NCBI GenBank assembly: GCA_964385175.1
Contig: CAYLNL010000001.1
Location: forward strand, 248,001 to 312,000
DNA: 64,000 nucleotides
Source: CAYLNL01 sp964385175
Lineage (GTDB): Bacteria > Bacteroidota > Bacteroidia > Flavobacteriales > Flavobacteriaceae
Direction: 5' to 3'
Every line of letters begins with the position of its first letter. Positions within the stretch are counted from its first letter, which is position 1. Of this stretch, positions 1 to 8,211 are shown in pieces. A program made the position numbers and the translations under genes. The notes below the pieces were generated by a model. That model saw nothing but the letters and a program-made list of their open reading frames with translations. It made no database searches and was not told the DNA's origin.

Positions 1-63
1 TCTCAGGCAGGTAGGCCCGCAATCCATCGAGTCGTACTGCCAGAAAAACGGAAATCGTCTCAT
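1..63 (-). CDS. C39-peptidase ABC transporter (PCAT), N-terminal 21 codons only
   Basis: Reading leftward from an ATG at 63-61, the minus strand encodes 21 residues before the window ends, including QYDSMDCGPTCLR. This is the hallmark start of a C39 peptidase domain: Q-x-D-x-x-D-C-G-x-x-C, where the first Cys is the catalytic nucleophile. Such domains sit at the N-terminus of bacteriocin-type ABC exporters, which cut a leader after Gly-Gly and export the rest of the peptide. The start lies 3 bases after the stop of the upstream TPR gene, so it is probably translated from the same transcript. The double-glycine peptide at 4755-4901 would be its substrate. Only the motif is visible; the membrane and ATPase domains are inferred. 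Confidence 0.8.
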   Translation of the reverse strand, partial: MRRFPFFWQYDSMDCGPTCLR

Positions 64-66
64 ACG

Positions 67-2322
67 TTAATTAAGCGTAGCCATCTCGGCGACCATTGAC
101 TCTACGCGTTCTGCAAAAGCGGCTTTGAAAACATTTAAACCATCGATAACCTGTGCATCTGCCAAACGGGTAGCGTTACTTTTTTCAAAGGTAGTAACAA
201 ATTGTTTAAATGCGGGTAAATGCCACCAGCTTTCAATGTCATTCAGCGCTTTGCGGAGATGTTGCAGGGCTTGCAAAAAGACCGGCTCACTGTAGCTTTC
301 TATGAGTAACTGGTGCAGGTACATTTCGAAAAGGTAGGCATCGTTCAGCGATTTTTCGGCTTCGGCGGGCGCCTGGGCAAGCTCTTGCGCTTTAGAAAGT
401 GCCGCTGCGGCTTGCTCGGTTTCGCCGATTGCGTAGAGGCAATAAGCTGCCGTGGAGGCTACTTTAATGAGCAGGTTTTGCTCGCCGTATTCAAGGGCGT
501 CTTCTATGGCGGCGTTTATGTGCACCTCCACTTTGTTTTGTTCGCCTTTATGGGCGGCGACGAGCGCCAACTTGCAGCGCAAGATAATGCGGTATTCGCT
601 GGTCTTGCTCTTAGCAAGCTCCGCCTGGTAAGTACTTTCGGCTTCGTTGTACAACTTCATTCTCGAATAGCAGTTGCCAATAAACCACTGCATGGAGTAG
701 ATGTAAAACAAATCGTTGTAGTAGGGGCGTATTTCTTCAGCTTTTTTGAAGAGTTCCAACGCCTCAGCAGCTTTGCCCATGCGATAGGTAAAGTCGGCGG
801 CGCAGAAGGTATAAACGTATATTTGCCCGTGCTTGTAAAATTTGGCGTCTTGTATGCCTTCTTCGGCGCTTTTGAGGGCCTCGCGCAGGGTGAATTTGTT
901 CCGGTGAAAATCAATCCAGTGGAAGGTATCGAAGAGCATGATACGGGGCATGAATTTCATGATGTCTGACATTTTTTTGTGCCATGCCTTACTGTATTCG
1001 TACTGGTTTACTTCGTCGCCCGTGTACACCTGGTGAATGGAAAGGTTAAAAATGGACAGTTTGTAATCCTGCAACCAATAGTTAAAGGTAGTATCTTCTT
1101 CTTTTTCCATCTTCTTAATGCCATTGTCTAACAATTTATAAGCATTATCGGCATCTTTGGCAAACTCCTCGATCCTGCCTAAGTGTGCGTACAGGTACCC
1201 GCGTACGTTATAAGCCCAGGAGAGGTGGTAATCGCGCTGTTTTTGTGAAACAGTAAGCGCGGCGGCTTCCCGCACAAATTGCTCCGCCCATTCTAAGGCA
1301 ATGTTTATTTCGCTTCGCCGCTCGGCATAGGTAAAAGATATGCGGTATAAGAGTGCCATGCGAATTGCGGGGCGGTCTTCATAGCGAAGCGCCTCCTCGA
1401 AGTGATGGGTCATGTACAGGTCAAAAGGCGGGTTGGCGTGGTGAGAGAACTGGTAAAAATTGGCAGCAGAGCCTATCAACCCATGAATGTACGATTTTAA
1501 AACATTGTCTATGCGGGACTGGGTAGCTAAGAGTTTTTCGCCTATCAGCATTACTGCCCGAAACGAATAGCGATGGTACGAGGCGTCCATAACGCCAATA
1601 ACTTCACGAATTTGTTCAGAGTTGAGCGGAACATCGGCGCTAATGCGATTGTAAGTAGCTTCTTCCGGGGTTACGAGCTGGTAGTTGTTCCAGGTTACGC
1701 GTGCGCTGGTGGCGTCGGGATTGTTTTTGAGAAGAATGGTCTCCGATTGCGGGTATTGCTGGAACCCACCTATAAAATACTGCACATCGCCTTGGAAACG
1801 CGCCCAAGTAATGCCGTTTTCGTCCACCACATCCACAATGTCGGTGGGGAAGCCCAAAACCAATTCCCGGCGGCTATCGGGATAGGAGCGGTAGTAATTT
1901 TCAAAAACCCGCAGACTTTCTGAGTCAATAGTTCGCAAATCGGGAATGAGGATAGCAAATTCGTAGCTTTCAAGTAAGTTACCTATCAGCTTCGCCATGC
2001 GTTCAAACAACCCGTAGGGTACATTTAAGCGAGACTCTAAGCGGGCATGATAAAAAAGGTATTCTTTTTTCTGGCTTTCGGAAAGGGTCTTTTCCATTTC
2101 CGGGAAAATAAAGCTGGCAATGGCGGCATCGGCTTCTAAGATGCGTTGTACTTCAGTTTCGCTGAATTGGTCTTTTAAGTATTGCACGAGCATGCGCATG
2201 CCCCCGAATCCCTGGGGAAATTCTTTGTGGTTATATAAACAGAAAACGGGCGCTAACTCGTTTTTGAGGGTGAGCAGGTGCTGGTTTACCTGGTGCTGGG
2301 TTCCTTGATATATCTTTATCAT
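67..2322 (-). CDS. Large TPR-like protein with degenerate STAND/AAA_16 N-terminus (paralogue 1)
   Basis: 751 residues with no signal peptide, so probably cytoplasmic. Residues about 35-160 resemble the part of MalT/AAA_16-type STAND NTPases that follows the P-loop. FAILIPDLRTIDSESLRVF (122-140) matches the usual Walker B region, but the acidic pair is reduced to P-D, and no Walker A is visible. The rest, about 250-740, is helical with TPR-like spacing (for example around YAHLGRIEEFAKDADNAYKLL). It lies 13 bases after paralogue 2 and 3 bases before the C39 transporter start, so it belongs to the peptide operon. A role in binding, modifying or sensing the peptide is inference. Function is unknown. 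Confidence 0.75.
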   Translation of the reverse strand: MIKIYQGTQHQVNQHLLTLKNELAPVFCLYNHKEFPQGFGGMRMLVQYLKDQFSETEVQRILEADAAIASFIFPEMEKTLSESQKKEYLFYHARLESRLNVPYGLFERMAKLIGNLLESYEFAILIPDLRTIDSESLRVFENYYRSYPDSRRELVLGFPTDIVDVVDENGITWARFQGDVQYFIGGFQQYPQSETILLKNNPDATSARVTWNNYQLVTPEEATYNRISADVPLNSEQIREVIGVMDASYHRYSFRAVMLIGEKLLATQSRIDNVLKSYIHGLIGSAANFYQFSHHANPPFDLYMTHHFEEALRYEDRPAIRMALLYRISFTYAERRSEINIALEWAEQFVREAAALTVSQKQRDYHLSWAYNVRGYLYAHLGRIEEFAKDADNAYKLLDNGIKKMEKEEDTTFNYWLQDYKLSIFNLSIHQVYTGDEVNQYEYSKAWHKKMSDIMKFMPRIMLFDTFHWIDFHRNKFTLREALKSAEEGIQDAKFYKHGQIYVYTFCAADFTYRMGKAAEALELFKKAEEIRPYYNDLFYIYSMQWFIGNCYSRMKLYNEAESTYQAELAKSKTSEYRIILRCKLALVAAHKGEQNKVEVHINAAIEDALEYGEQNLLIKVASTAAYCLYAIGETEQAAAALSKAQELAQAPAEAEKSLNDAYLFEMYLHQLLIESYSEPVFLQALQHLRKALNDIESWWHLPAFKQFVTTFEKSNATRLADAQVIDGLNVFKAAFAERVESMVAEMATLN

Positions 2323-2335
2323 GACGGTTTTCTTT

Positions 2336-4633
2336 TTATAGTTTATTACTTAGTTCTTTTATGGGTTTGGGTAACAGAAATGCACAATCCGGGCGCTGCG
2401 AAGCAGCTTCTATAACGGCTTTGTGGAAAGGGTTTTCTGCAAGGGTATTTTTGGTGTCCTCAGGCAGCTGGGATACAAGGCGAAGCCAAGGTTGGAGATG
2501 CCACCAACTGTCTGCGTTTTTCCGGAGTGCATTTGCGAGGTTTTTGGTGAGTTCCGTTACCAGGTACATATCGGTATCGCCGGTTTCTAACAAGCCAAGA
2601 TATAAAGTCGCCAGGTCTGCGTTAGAGGCTTTATAAGGAATGTCGCCCACACTTGTTTTGGAAAGTTCCAACGCCTGACGGTAGGCTGTCTGGGCTTCGG
2701 TAGTGCGCCCCAAAACCTGGCATACCTGTGCGGCAGCTAAGGTTACAGTAAAGAGCCCGCCGCAATCGCCCTCTCTCAGGGCTATTTCAATGGCTGCATT
2801 TATGCACTCTTCAGCTTCTGTGCCCTTTTCGAGGTAGGCATAGCAGCGGGCTTCCTGGGTTTTTATCTCCAGTAATTCGGGTATGGAAAGTTTAGGGTAA
2901 AGAGTGTTCAGAGTACTTAATCGATTCAAAGCATCGGGGTACCGGCCGGCTGACAGCGCTACTTTTGCAAGCGCCATCTGCAATGCATACGGGCTGATTT
3001 GGGTGTAGCTGTGGCCTATCTTTTTTTGAAAGATAAGGCATGATTCGTAATACGCTGTTGCCTTGTCGGTGTCTCCCAGCCGGTTGTGAATTTCTGCCAG
3101 GCTAAGCGTGAAAAAATATTCTAAGATGTAATTAAATCCTTCTCTTGTTTTTTTCAACCCCTGTTCGGCTTTTACTAAGGCTTGCCGTATTTTTAACTGC
3201 TGGTAGTAAAACGATTGCCATTCGGCAGAAGAAATGGCGCTCAGGCTGGGTTGAGTATCTGTGTAGGCGGTTTCAATGCCGTACCAGCGTTCCATTTCTT
3301 TAAAATTGCCCAGCAGGGAGTTTAGGGTAGATAGGTTTTCTGCCAATACGGCTTTTGTGTAGGCTATTTCGTCTGCAGGAGCCTCCAGCGGGTCAAAACT
3401 AAGGTTGAGAAGCAGGTAGTAGGCTTCTTCGTGTTTTTTGATGGCTGCCGGCAAACCTCCTTCTTTCATAACGATGTAGCTGTGCACGTTTTTTATCCAG
3501 CCGAACAACAGGTCCCGGTGAATGCCTGAAAAGGCGTTTAGTTCTTCATACGCTTGGTTTACATACGCTATGGCGGAATTTGTGTCATTTTTACGGCGAC
3601 TCAGCGTAACGATGAGGCGGTAGAGGAGCGCCACGCGACGGGCGGGATGGGTTTCGTATGCGAGGGCTTTTTCAAAGGTTTGCTGGAGGTAATTCGCCAA
3701 TGGCAAATTTCCCTGTGTAAAAAAGTGGCGATTGTGGGCGGAGAGCCCTATGATGTGCAGTAAAATGGCTTTTTCCTCCTTACTGATAAAAGGTTCTAAG
3801 GCTTGTTGGGCTTTTAGCCCGAGGAGCAACGCATTGGTGAAATCGAAAAGGTGAAAGCATTTCTGGATGCCCGCCATTACCTGTACGGCGGTTTCCGGGT
3901 TAAGCGAGAGCGGCTCGTTGCGGAGGAGGCAATGAGCGTTCCACTCGGCGCCATCGTCGTACTTATCCGGTTGAAAGACCTGGGCAACGGTTACAACAGG
4001 GGTTGTATCGCCAGGGTAAATTTTTGTAACGGTGGTCGCCATCCGCTCAAACGCATATATAAAAGATTGGGCTATGGTTACGGTGTCTAAGCTGTAATAC
4101 CAGCTAATGCCGGATATGCGGTCGTGGTGGTCGTTTTCCCAATCGGGATTATACCCCAAAACCAAGCGGGGAGATTTTTCGGGATAGACCTGGTACATGA
4201 ATTTCAGCAGGTCTATGCTATTTATATCGAGATGTGAAACGTTGGGAACGATGAGTTGAAATTCCCGGGTTTCGTGGAGTTGGATGAGGAGTTGTGCACA
4301 CGCCTGCGTGAGAGCGGCTTTTGCGGTATGGCTGTGGGTGATGTTGGAGTCTAAGCGGGCTTTGCCCAGCGATTGGAGCTTCAGCTCCTTTTCATCTAAA
4401 GACGGAACGAGGTTTCCGTATAAAATACTGAGGTAGGTTTTATGGGAATGCAGCAAAGTGTCCATAGCGGCATCTCCTATTTGAGGGCGCAAGGCGGCTA
4501 CCACAGCTCTTACGATGGAGAAGGGGAGGGCTATTTCTCCACTTTCCGGCAACACCAAATCAGAAGAGGCCGTGTAGTTTTCGGAAATGTAGGAATGAAT
4601 AGCTTTATGGGCGCCTTGTAAAACAGTAGTCAT
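2336..4633 (-). CDS. Large TPR-like protein with degenerate STAND/AAA_16 N-terminus (paralogue 2)
   Basis: 765 residues from the ATG at 4633-4631 (MTTVLQGAHKAIHSY). A longer frame is open upstream to 4804, but it overlaps the small peptide gene in another frame and crosses a terminator hairpin. Starting at 4633 also gives a length like that of the 751-residue paralogue. It shares the paralogue's layout: a STAND-like segment with a degenerate Walker B (FQLIVPNVSHLDINSIDLLKF, ending in LVLGYNPD), no P-loop, then TPR-like helical repeats. Tandem duplication is likely. Two such proteins between a precursor peptide and its transporter suggest a paired (heterodimeric) factor, but this is inference. 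Confidence 0.75.
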   Translation of the reverse strand: MTTVLQGAHKAIHSYISENYTASSDLVLPESGEIALPFSIVRAVVAALRPQIGDAAMDTLLHSHKTYLSILYGNLVPSLDEKELKLQSLGKARLDSNITHSHTAKAALTQACAQLLIQLHETREFQLIVPNVSHLDINSIDLLKFMYQVYPEKSPRLVLGYNPDWENDHHDRISGISWYYSLDTVTIAQSFIYAFERMATTVTKIYPGDTTPVVTVAQVFQPDKYDDGAEWNAHCLLRNEPLSLNPETAVQVMAGIQKCFHLFDFTNALLLGLKAQQALEPFISKEEKAILLHIIGLSAHNRHFFTQGNLPLANYLQQTFEKALAYETHPARRVALLYRLIVTLSRRKNDTNSAIAYVNQAYEELNAFSGIHRDLLFGWIKNVHSYIVMKEGGLPAAIKKHEEAYYLLLNLSFDPLEAPADEIAYTKAVLAENLSTLNSLLGNFKEMERWYGIETAYTDTQPSLSAISSAEWQSFYYQQLKIRQALVKAEQGLKKTREGFNYILEYFFTLSLAEIHNRLGDTDKATAYYESCLIFQKKIGHSYTQISPYALQMALAKVALSAGRYPDALNRLSTLNTLYPKLSIPELLEIKTQEARCYAYLEKGTEAEECINAAIEIALREGDCGGLFTVTLAAAQVCQVLGRTTEAQTAYRQALELSKTSVGDIPYKASNADLATLYLGLLETGDTDMYLVTELTKNLANALRKNADSWWHLQPWLRLVSQLPEDTKNTLAENPFHKAVIEAASQRPDCAFLLPKPIKELSNKL

Positions 4634-4715
4634 GTAAAAATGCTTGTATATATTAAGTAAAGGTTTAAATACCGGGTTGAGACGTGGGTACAGGCTTTCT
4701 GCAAAAGTGAAAAAC

Positions 4716-4737
4716 CATACCGGGGAAGCCCGGTATG
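4716..4737 (-). terminator. Hairpin with U-tract between peptide gene and TPR gene (likely attenuator)
   Basis: A perfect 9-bp inverted repeat (CATACCGGG / CCCGGTATG) with a 4-base loop. Read on the minus strand it is followed by GGTTTTTC, the form of an intrinsic terminator. It lies 18 bases after the peptide stop and 83 bases before the TPR start. Partial termination here would make the peptide message more abundant than the downstream genes, as is common for small secreted-peptide operons. Confidence 0.7.
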
Positions 4738-4754
4738 ATTTTCTTGGATGTGCA

Positions 4755-4901
4755 TTATTCTTGGTTTTTAGGAATGCAGCAATGCGCTCCGTAACCTCCG
4801 CCACCCATCACTTTTTTCATAGACTCAATAGAAAGTGATTGAGAAGGGTCAGCATTTTTAACTGTTTTTACAGCAGCTGACTGAATTTTGAATAAATTCA
4901 T
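4755..4901 (-). CDS. Double-glycine leader precursor peptide (48 aa)
   Basis: A short gene from ATG 4901-4899 to TAA at 4755. The leader contains LSIESMKKVMGG (residues 23-34), an exact fit to the double-glycine export consensus LSxxxLxxIxGG with Met and Val at the hydrophobic positions. Cleavage after Gly34 would release GGYGAHCCIPKNQE, 14 residues with adjacent cysteines (41-42) after His40. The core has no Ser or Thr, so lanthionine rings cannot form; a disulfide, a Cys-based modification or metal binding are the alternatives. The gene heads an operon whose last visible gene starts with a C39 peptidase. A bacteriocin or a signalling peptide are both possible. Confidence 0.8.
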   Translation of the reverse strand: MNLFKIQSAAVKTVKNADPSQSLSIESMKKVMGGGGYGAHCCIPKNQE

Positions 4902-5354
4902 GGTATTTGATTTAAACATTATGCCTACTCTATCGGGTTTTCGGCTTCCCCCACAAGAGAACTTGATGAGGCGAAATTAGTTTTTTTGATGAGAGTTATA
5001 CAAATGAAAACCGAGTTTAACATATATTTATAATTTAAATGATTTTATTAACAAATGTCTGGTAAGCAAAAGAAATAGTTGTTTTGAGAATTTTAAAATA
5101 AAAGAAGGTGTTTTTCAATATTTTATATTTTCACATATTGCTTGCCAAAGGAGATGTAAGCCACCCGAAGAGATGATTTTGAAATGTTAATGTGATATTA
5201 AAGAAAAGTTAATGAAATAGATTAGTATAATTATAAATAAGAAGATTTGAAGGCAAATTTTTCTAAAAAAATGAGGGGTGGTATTTTTTTTTAAAAACTA
5301 CAAATATTAGATAGCGATAAATATATTTTAAATACACCTACGCTTTTCCTTATT

Positions 5355-5392
5355 TATGTCTTGTAAAACTATATGTAGTTTTACAAGACATA
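5355..5392. promoter_or_regulatory. Perfect 17-bp inverted repeat (candidate operator or hairpin)
   Basis: The arms TATGTCTTGTAAAACTA and its exact complement are separated by 4 bases (TATG). The stem is AT-rich with no flanking U-run, which is unusual for a terminator and closer to the binding site of a dimeric regulator. It lies about 450 bases upstream of the double-glycine peptide. No regulator gene is adjacent. Confidence 0.5.
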
Positions 5393-5472
5393 TTAAGGTA
5401 AAAAAACATCTTATAAAACTCTTGTTATTGCCTCTTTAGTACACAGACAACTACTTGCCCATAAGGAATTAA

Positions 5473-5492
5473 CCGGGGCTTGCAAGCCCCGG
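5473..5492 (-). terminator. GC-rich palindromic terminator of the DUF1508 gene
   Basis: CCGGGGCTTGCAAGCCCCGG is a perfect 20-base palindrome 7 bases beyond the stop of the DUF1508 gene. The following run is short (TTAATT), so it may work as a weak terminator or an RNA 3'-end stabiliser. Confidence 0.6.
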
Positions 5493-5499
5493 GGTTTGT

Positions 5500-5832
5500 T
5501 TATGCAGTTTTATCCTCTACGGTGGCTCCCGGAGCGTTTGTTTTAACAGAGGCTATGCCATTATCTCGCGAAGCCTCACTTTCGTACATCTCACTGGTGC
5601 CGATAACCTGCCCGTTGGTGGCTTTTAAATTAAAATAGAATTTTTTGTTGGCAGATGTTTTCTTGTCGAATTTAGAATCGTCTTGCGAGTTTTTTCTGAC
5701 AGATTCTACGCCGTTTTCGCAATTTTTCTTAGTTGCGTAGCCTTCGCTGGAGAGAATGGTTTGCCCGTTCCCTGCTTTTAGGTTGAACTGAAATTCACCG
5801 TTTGTCCGTTTTGTAATAACAAATTTTCCCAT
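5500..5832 (-). CDS. DUF1508 (YegP-like) protein with two repeats
   Basis: 110 residues with two copies of the DUF1508 unit. The first is FQFNLKAGNGQTILSSEGY (about 14-32) and the second FYFNLKATNGQVIGTSEMY (about 66-84), each followed by a short Asn-Gly-x-x-Ser-Val helix (NGVESV, NGIASV). This fits the YegP family of small cytoplasmic proteins, widespread but poorly understood. It is a single gene with its own terminator. Family assignment is firm; function is unknown. Confidence 0.88.
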   Translation of the reverse strand: MGKFVITKRTNGEFQFNLKAGNGQTILSSEGYATKKNCENGVESVRKNSQDDSKFDKKTSANKKFYFNLKATNGQVIGTSEMYESEASRDNGIASVKTNAPGATVEDKTA

Positions 5833-6029
5833 GGTTTTTAGTTTTAGGGTTAAAAATAGTAAAAATTTAAATTCTAATTTTACAAATTTACGAGTATTAT
5901 TCTATCTTTTCGGTTCATTTTAGATCTCTTACGGTCTAATTTACCCGAATTTCATATTCTAACCGACAGCATCCTTTAGCTTTTTGAGCTACAGAAGTGT
6001 AGAATTTTCACATATATCTCACCAATGCA

Positions 6030-7943
6030 TTAAAACCTCCATCGCACAAAAGCCTCCATGGCTTCATATTCTGCCAATCCCAGGGCGTTGTACAAACGGG
6101 CTGTTTCGCGGTTGCGGTCTTCGGCACGCTTCCAAAATTCACGGGTATCGTCTCCGGGAAAAGGAGCGCTGTCTTTTTGAGACTGGTGGAGAAAAATAGC
6201 CCGTCTTTTTCTCAGTAATTCCTGGGGGCTGATGGGAACTGCCATTTCTATTTCGTGGATAGCCCACTCGTGCCAGGCGCCCCGGTAGAGCCACAGCCAG
6301 CAATCTTTCATCCAGGTCTGGCGGGCCAGGCGCCGGAACGATTCAAATATGGCATCCAGGCAAACCCGGTGGGTGCCATGCGGGTCTGCCAGGTCGCCGG
6401 CAGCAAAAACCTGGTGCGGTTGCACTTTTTCTAACAAGGCTATAATGGCTTGGTAGTCTTCTTCGCCCAGCGGTTTTTTCCGGTTGCGCCCGGTTTCATA
6501 AAACGGCATATCCAGGAAATGAATATTCCGGTCGGGCAATCCGCAAAAACGCGCTCCCGCACGGGCTTCCCCCCGGCGAATGAGTCCTTTTATGAGCCGC
6601 ACTTCATCTATATCTTCCTGGTGAGGCTGTTTGTTTTCCAGGAATTTTGTAACAGCGTTGTACTTTTTTTGTATTTCTTTTTTCGAAATGCCGATGGTTT
6701 CCTGGAACTCTCTCACAAACTCCATGAAACGGAGTGCATCGTGGTCGTGAACGGCAATATTCCCGGAGGTTTGGTAAGCCACATGCACTTCGTGCCCCTG
6801 CTCTACCAGCCGCAGAAAGGTACCGCCCATAGAAATTACATCGTCGTCCGGGTGAGGGCTAAAAATAACAATTCGTTTTTTGGCGGGTTTGGCGCGTTCC
6901 GGCCGGTGGGCATCATCGGCATGAGGTTTGCCGCCGGGCCAGCCGGTAATGGTGTGTTGCAGCCGGTTGAATATCCGGATGTTGAGGGAATAGGAAGAGG
7001 CGTGCTCTACGGTGAGTTCACTGAGCCCGTGTTCGTTGTAATCTTCATCGGTAAGTTTCAGAATGGGCTTGCCGGTTTGCAGAGACAGCCACACCACCGC
7101 TTTGCAAATTAAATCATCGGTCCAGTTGCACATACCTGCCAACCAGGGCGTTTTGTAGCGCGTTAGCTGCGCCGCCGCCTCTTCGTCCAACACTGCCTTT
7201 ACGTTTTTGTGCCGCTGCAGGTACGAGGCCGGTATAGATGCGCTTACCTCACCCTCAATAGCCTGGCGCACCACATCTGCCTTGTGCTGACCCCATGCCA
7301 TGAGATAGATTTGCCGGGCTTTTAGAATGCTGCCAATACCCATAGTGATAGCCCGGTACGGAACACTGTCTTCTAAGATAAAATCTTTAAGGGCATCGCG
7401 CCTCGTGAGGCTGTCTAATTTCACCAGCCGGGTAAGGGAGCTTTCCCACGAGCCGGGTTCATTAAAGCCAATATGTCCTGTGCGCCCGATACCGAGAATT
7501 TGTATATCGATCCCGCCGGCAGCGGCAATCTTTTTTTCGTACTCGGCGCAAAAGCGCTCTACCTGGTCAAACCCAATGGTTCCATCGGGTATATGAATAT
7601 TTTCTTTGGGAATATCTATGTGGTCAAACAAATACTCATTCATAAAGCGTACATAGCTCTGCATGGCATCGGGTTGCATGGGGTAGTATTCGTCTAAGTT
7701 AAAGGTAATGACGTTCCGGAAACTCAAGCCTTCTTCGCGATGCAGCCGCACCAGTTCTTCATATACCCGAATGGGGGTAGAGCCGGTAGCTAAGCCCAGC
7801 ACTATTTGCTCCCCGTCTTGTTGTTTTTGCCGAATGGCGAGGGCGATGGATTTGGCTACATGAATGGAACCCTCCCTGGCGTTTTCCCATACGCGGACAG
7901 GTATTTTTTCGAATGATTTGAACTGGTATTTCAGGATCTTCAT
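6030..7943 (-). CDS. nagB: Glucosamine-6-phosphate deaminase (NagB-like) fused to PIG-L/LmbE deacetylase
   Basis: 637 residues in two domains. Residues about 20-310 are NagB/SugI-like: GLATGSTP (50-57) for phosphosugar binding, FNLDEYYP (81-88) with the catalytic acids, and GRTGHIGFNEPGS (153-165). Residues about 357-600 are a PIG-L/LmbE zinc deacetylase: FSPHPDDDVISMGG (361-374) and the later DPHGTHR metal motif. NagB converts glucosamine-6-phosphate to fructose-6-phosphate plus ammonia; the second domain suggests linked N-deacetylation of an amino sugar. This fusion is known in Bacteroidota. The gene stands alone. Confidence 0.9.
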   Translation of the reverse strand: MKILKYQFKSFEKIPVRVWENAREGSIHVAKSIALAIRQKQQDGEQIVLGLATGSTPIRVYEELVRLHREEGLSFRNVITFNLDEYYPMQPDAMQSYVRFMNEYLFDHIDIPKENIHIPDGTIGFDQVERFCAEYEKKIAAAGGIDIQILGIGRTGHIGFNEPGSWESSLTRLVKLDSLTRRDALKDFILEDSVPYRAITMGIGSILKARQIYLMAWGQHKADVVRQAIEGEVSASIPASYLQRHKNVKAVLDEEAAAQLTRYKTPWLAGMCNWTDDLICKAVVWLSLQTGKPILKLTDEDYNEHGLSELTVEHASSYSLNIRIFNRLQHTITGWPGGKPHADDAHRPERAKPAKKRIVIFSPHPDDDVISMGGTFLRLVEQGHEVHVAYQTSGNIAVHDHDALRFMEFVREFQETIGISKKEIQKKYNAVTKFLENKQPHQEDIDEVRLIKGLIRRGEARAGARFCGLPDRNIHFLDMPFYETGRNRKKPLGEEDYQAIIALLEKVQPHQVFAAGDLADPHGTHRVCLDAIFESFRRLARQTWMKDCWLWLYRGAWHEWAIHEIEMAVPISPQELLRKRRAIFLHQSQKDSAPFPGDDTREFWKRAEDRNRETARLYNALGLAEYEAMEAFVRWRF

Positions 7944-8024
7944 GTAAAAGGGGCATTAATTCTCTGCAAAAATAAGGAGGTATTTTAAAAATTGTTAAAC
8001 TGATAGCTGGGCGATAAATTTGCC

Positions 8025-8056
8025 CCACAGCCTGCGGTTTCAAGCACAGGCTGTGG
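8025..8056. repeat. Hairpin, member 1 of a small AGCC..GGTTT..GGCT family
   Basis: A perfect 10-bp stem (CCACAGCCTG / CAGGCTGTGG) around a GGTTTCAA-type loop, between the REC-HEPN gene end and the nagB-like start. Related hairpins are at 13491-13523 and 15043-15066. It may act as a terminator or mRNA-end stabiliser; no strong U-tract is present. Confidence 0.55.
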
Positions 8057-8211
8057 CTTGATGGGTAATTGGGTATTGCAGAAAAGAGTTGTAGAGGAAT
8101 AATTTTAAATTCTTCCTGGGCAAGGTAAACAAGCTCTTTTGCAATTTTTGGCTTGTGGGGTGGCTTGTGCGGTTTGCCAATTTGTATGACTGTGAAGGGT
8201 TGACATTTCGT

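Larger units (their letters stand above)
4902..5499. other. AT-rich intergenic region upstream of the peptide operon
   Basis: About 600 bases with no convincing coding frame on either strand. It is much more AT-rich than its neighbours and should hold the promoter of the peptide operon. Its features are a long perfect palindrome (5355-5392) and a GC-rich terminator hairpin at the right end (5473-5492). I could not assign a promoter with confidence. Confidence 0.6.

Noticed and set aside
4634..4804. N-terminal extension of TPR paralogue 2 to 4804
   Set aside because: It overlaps the GG-peptide gene in another frame, crosses a terminator hairpin, and makes the protein longer than its paralogue without conserved sequence.
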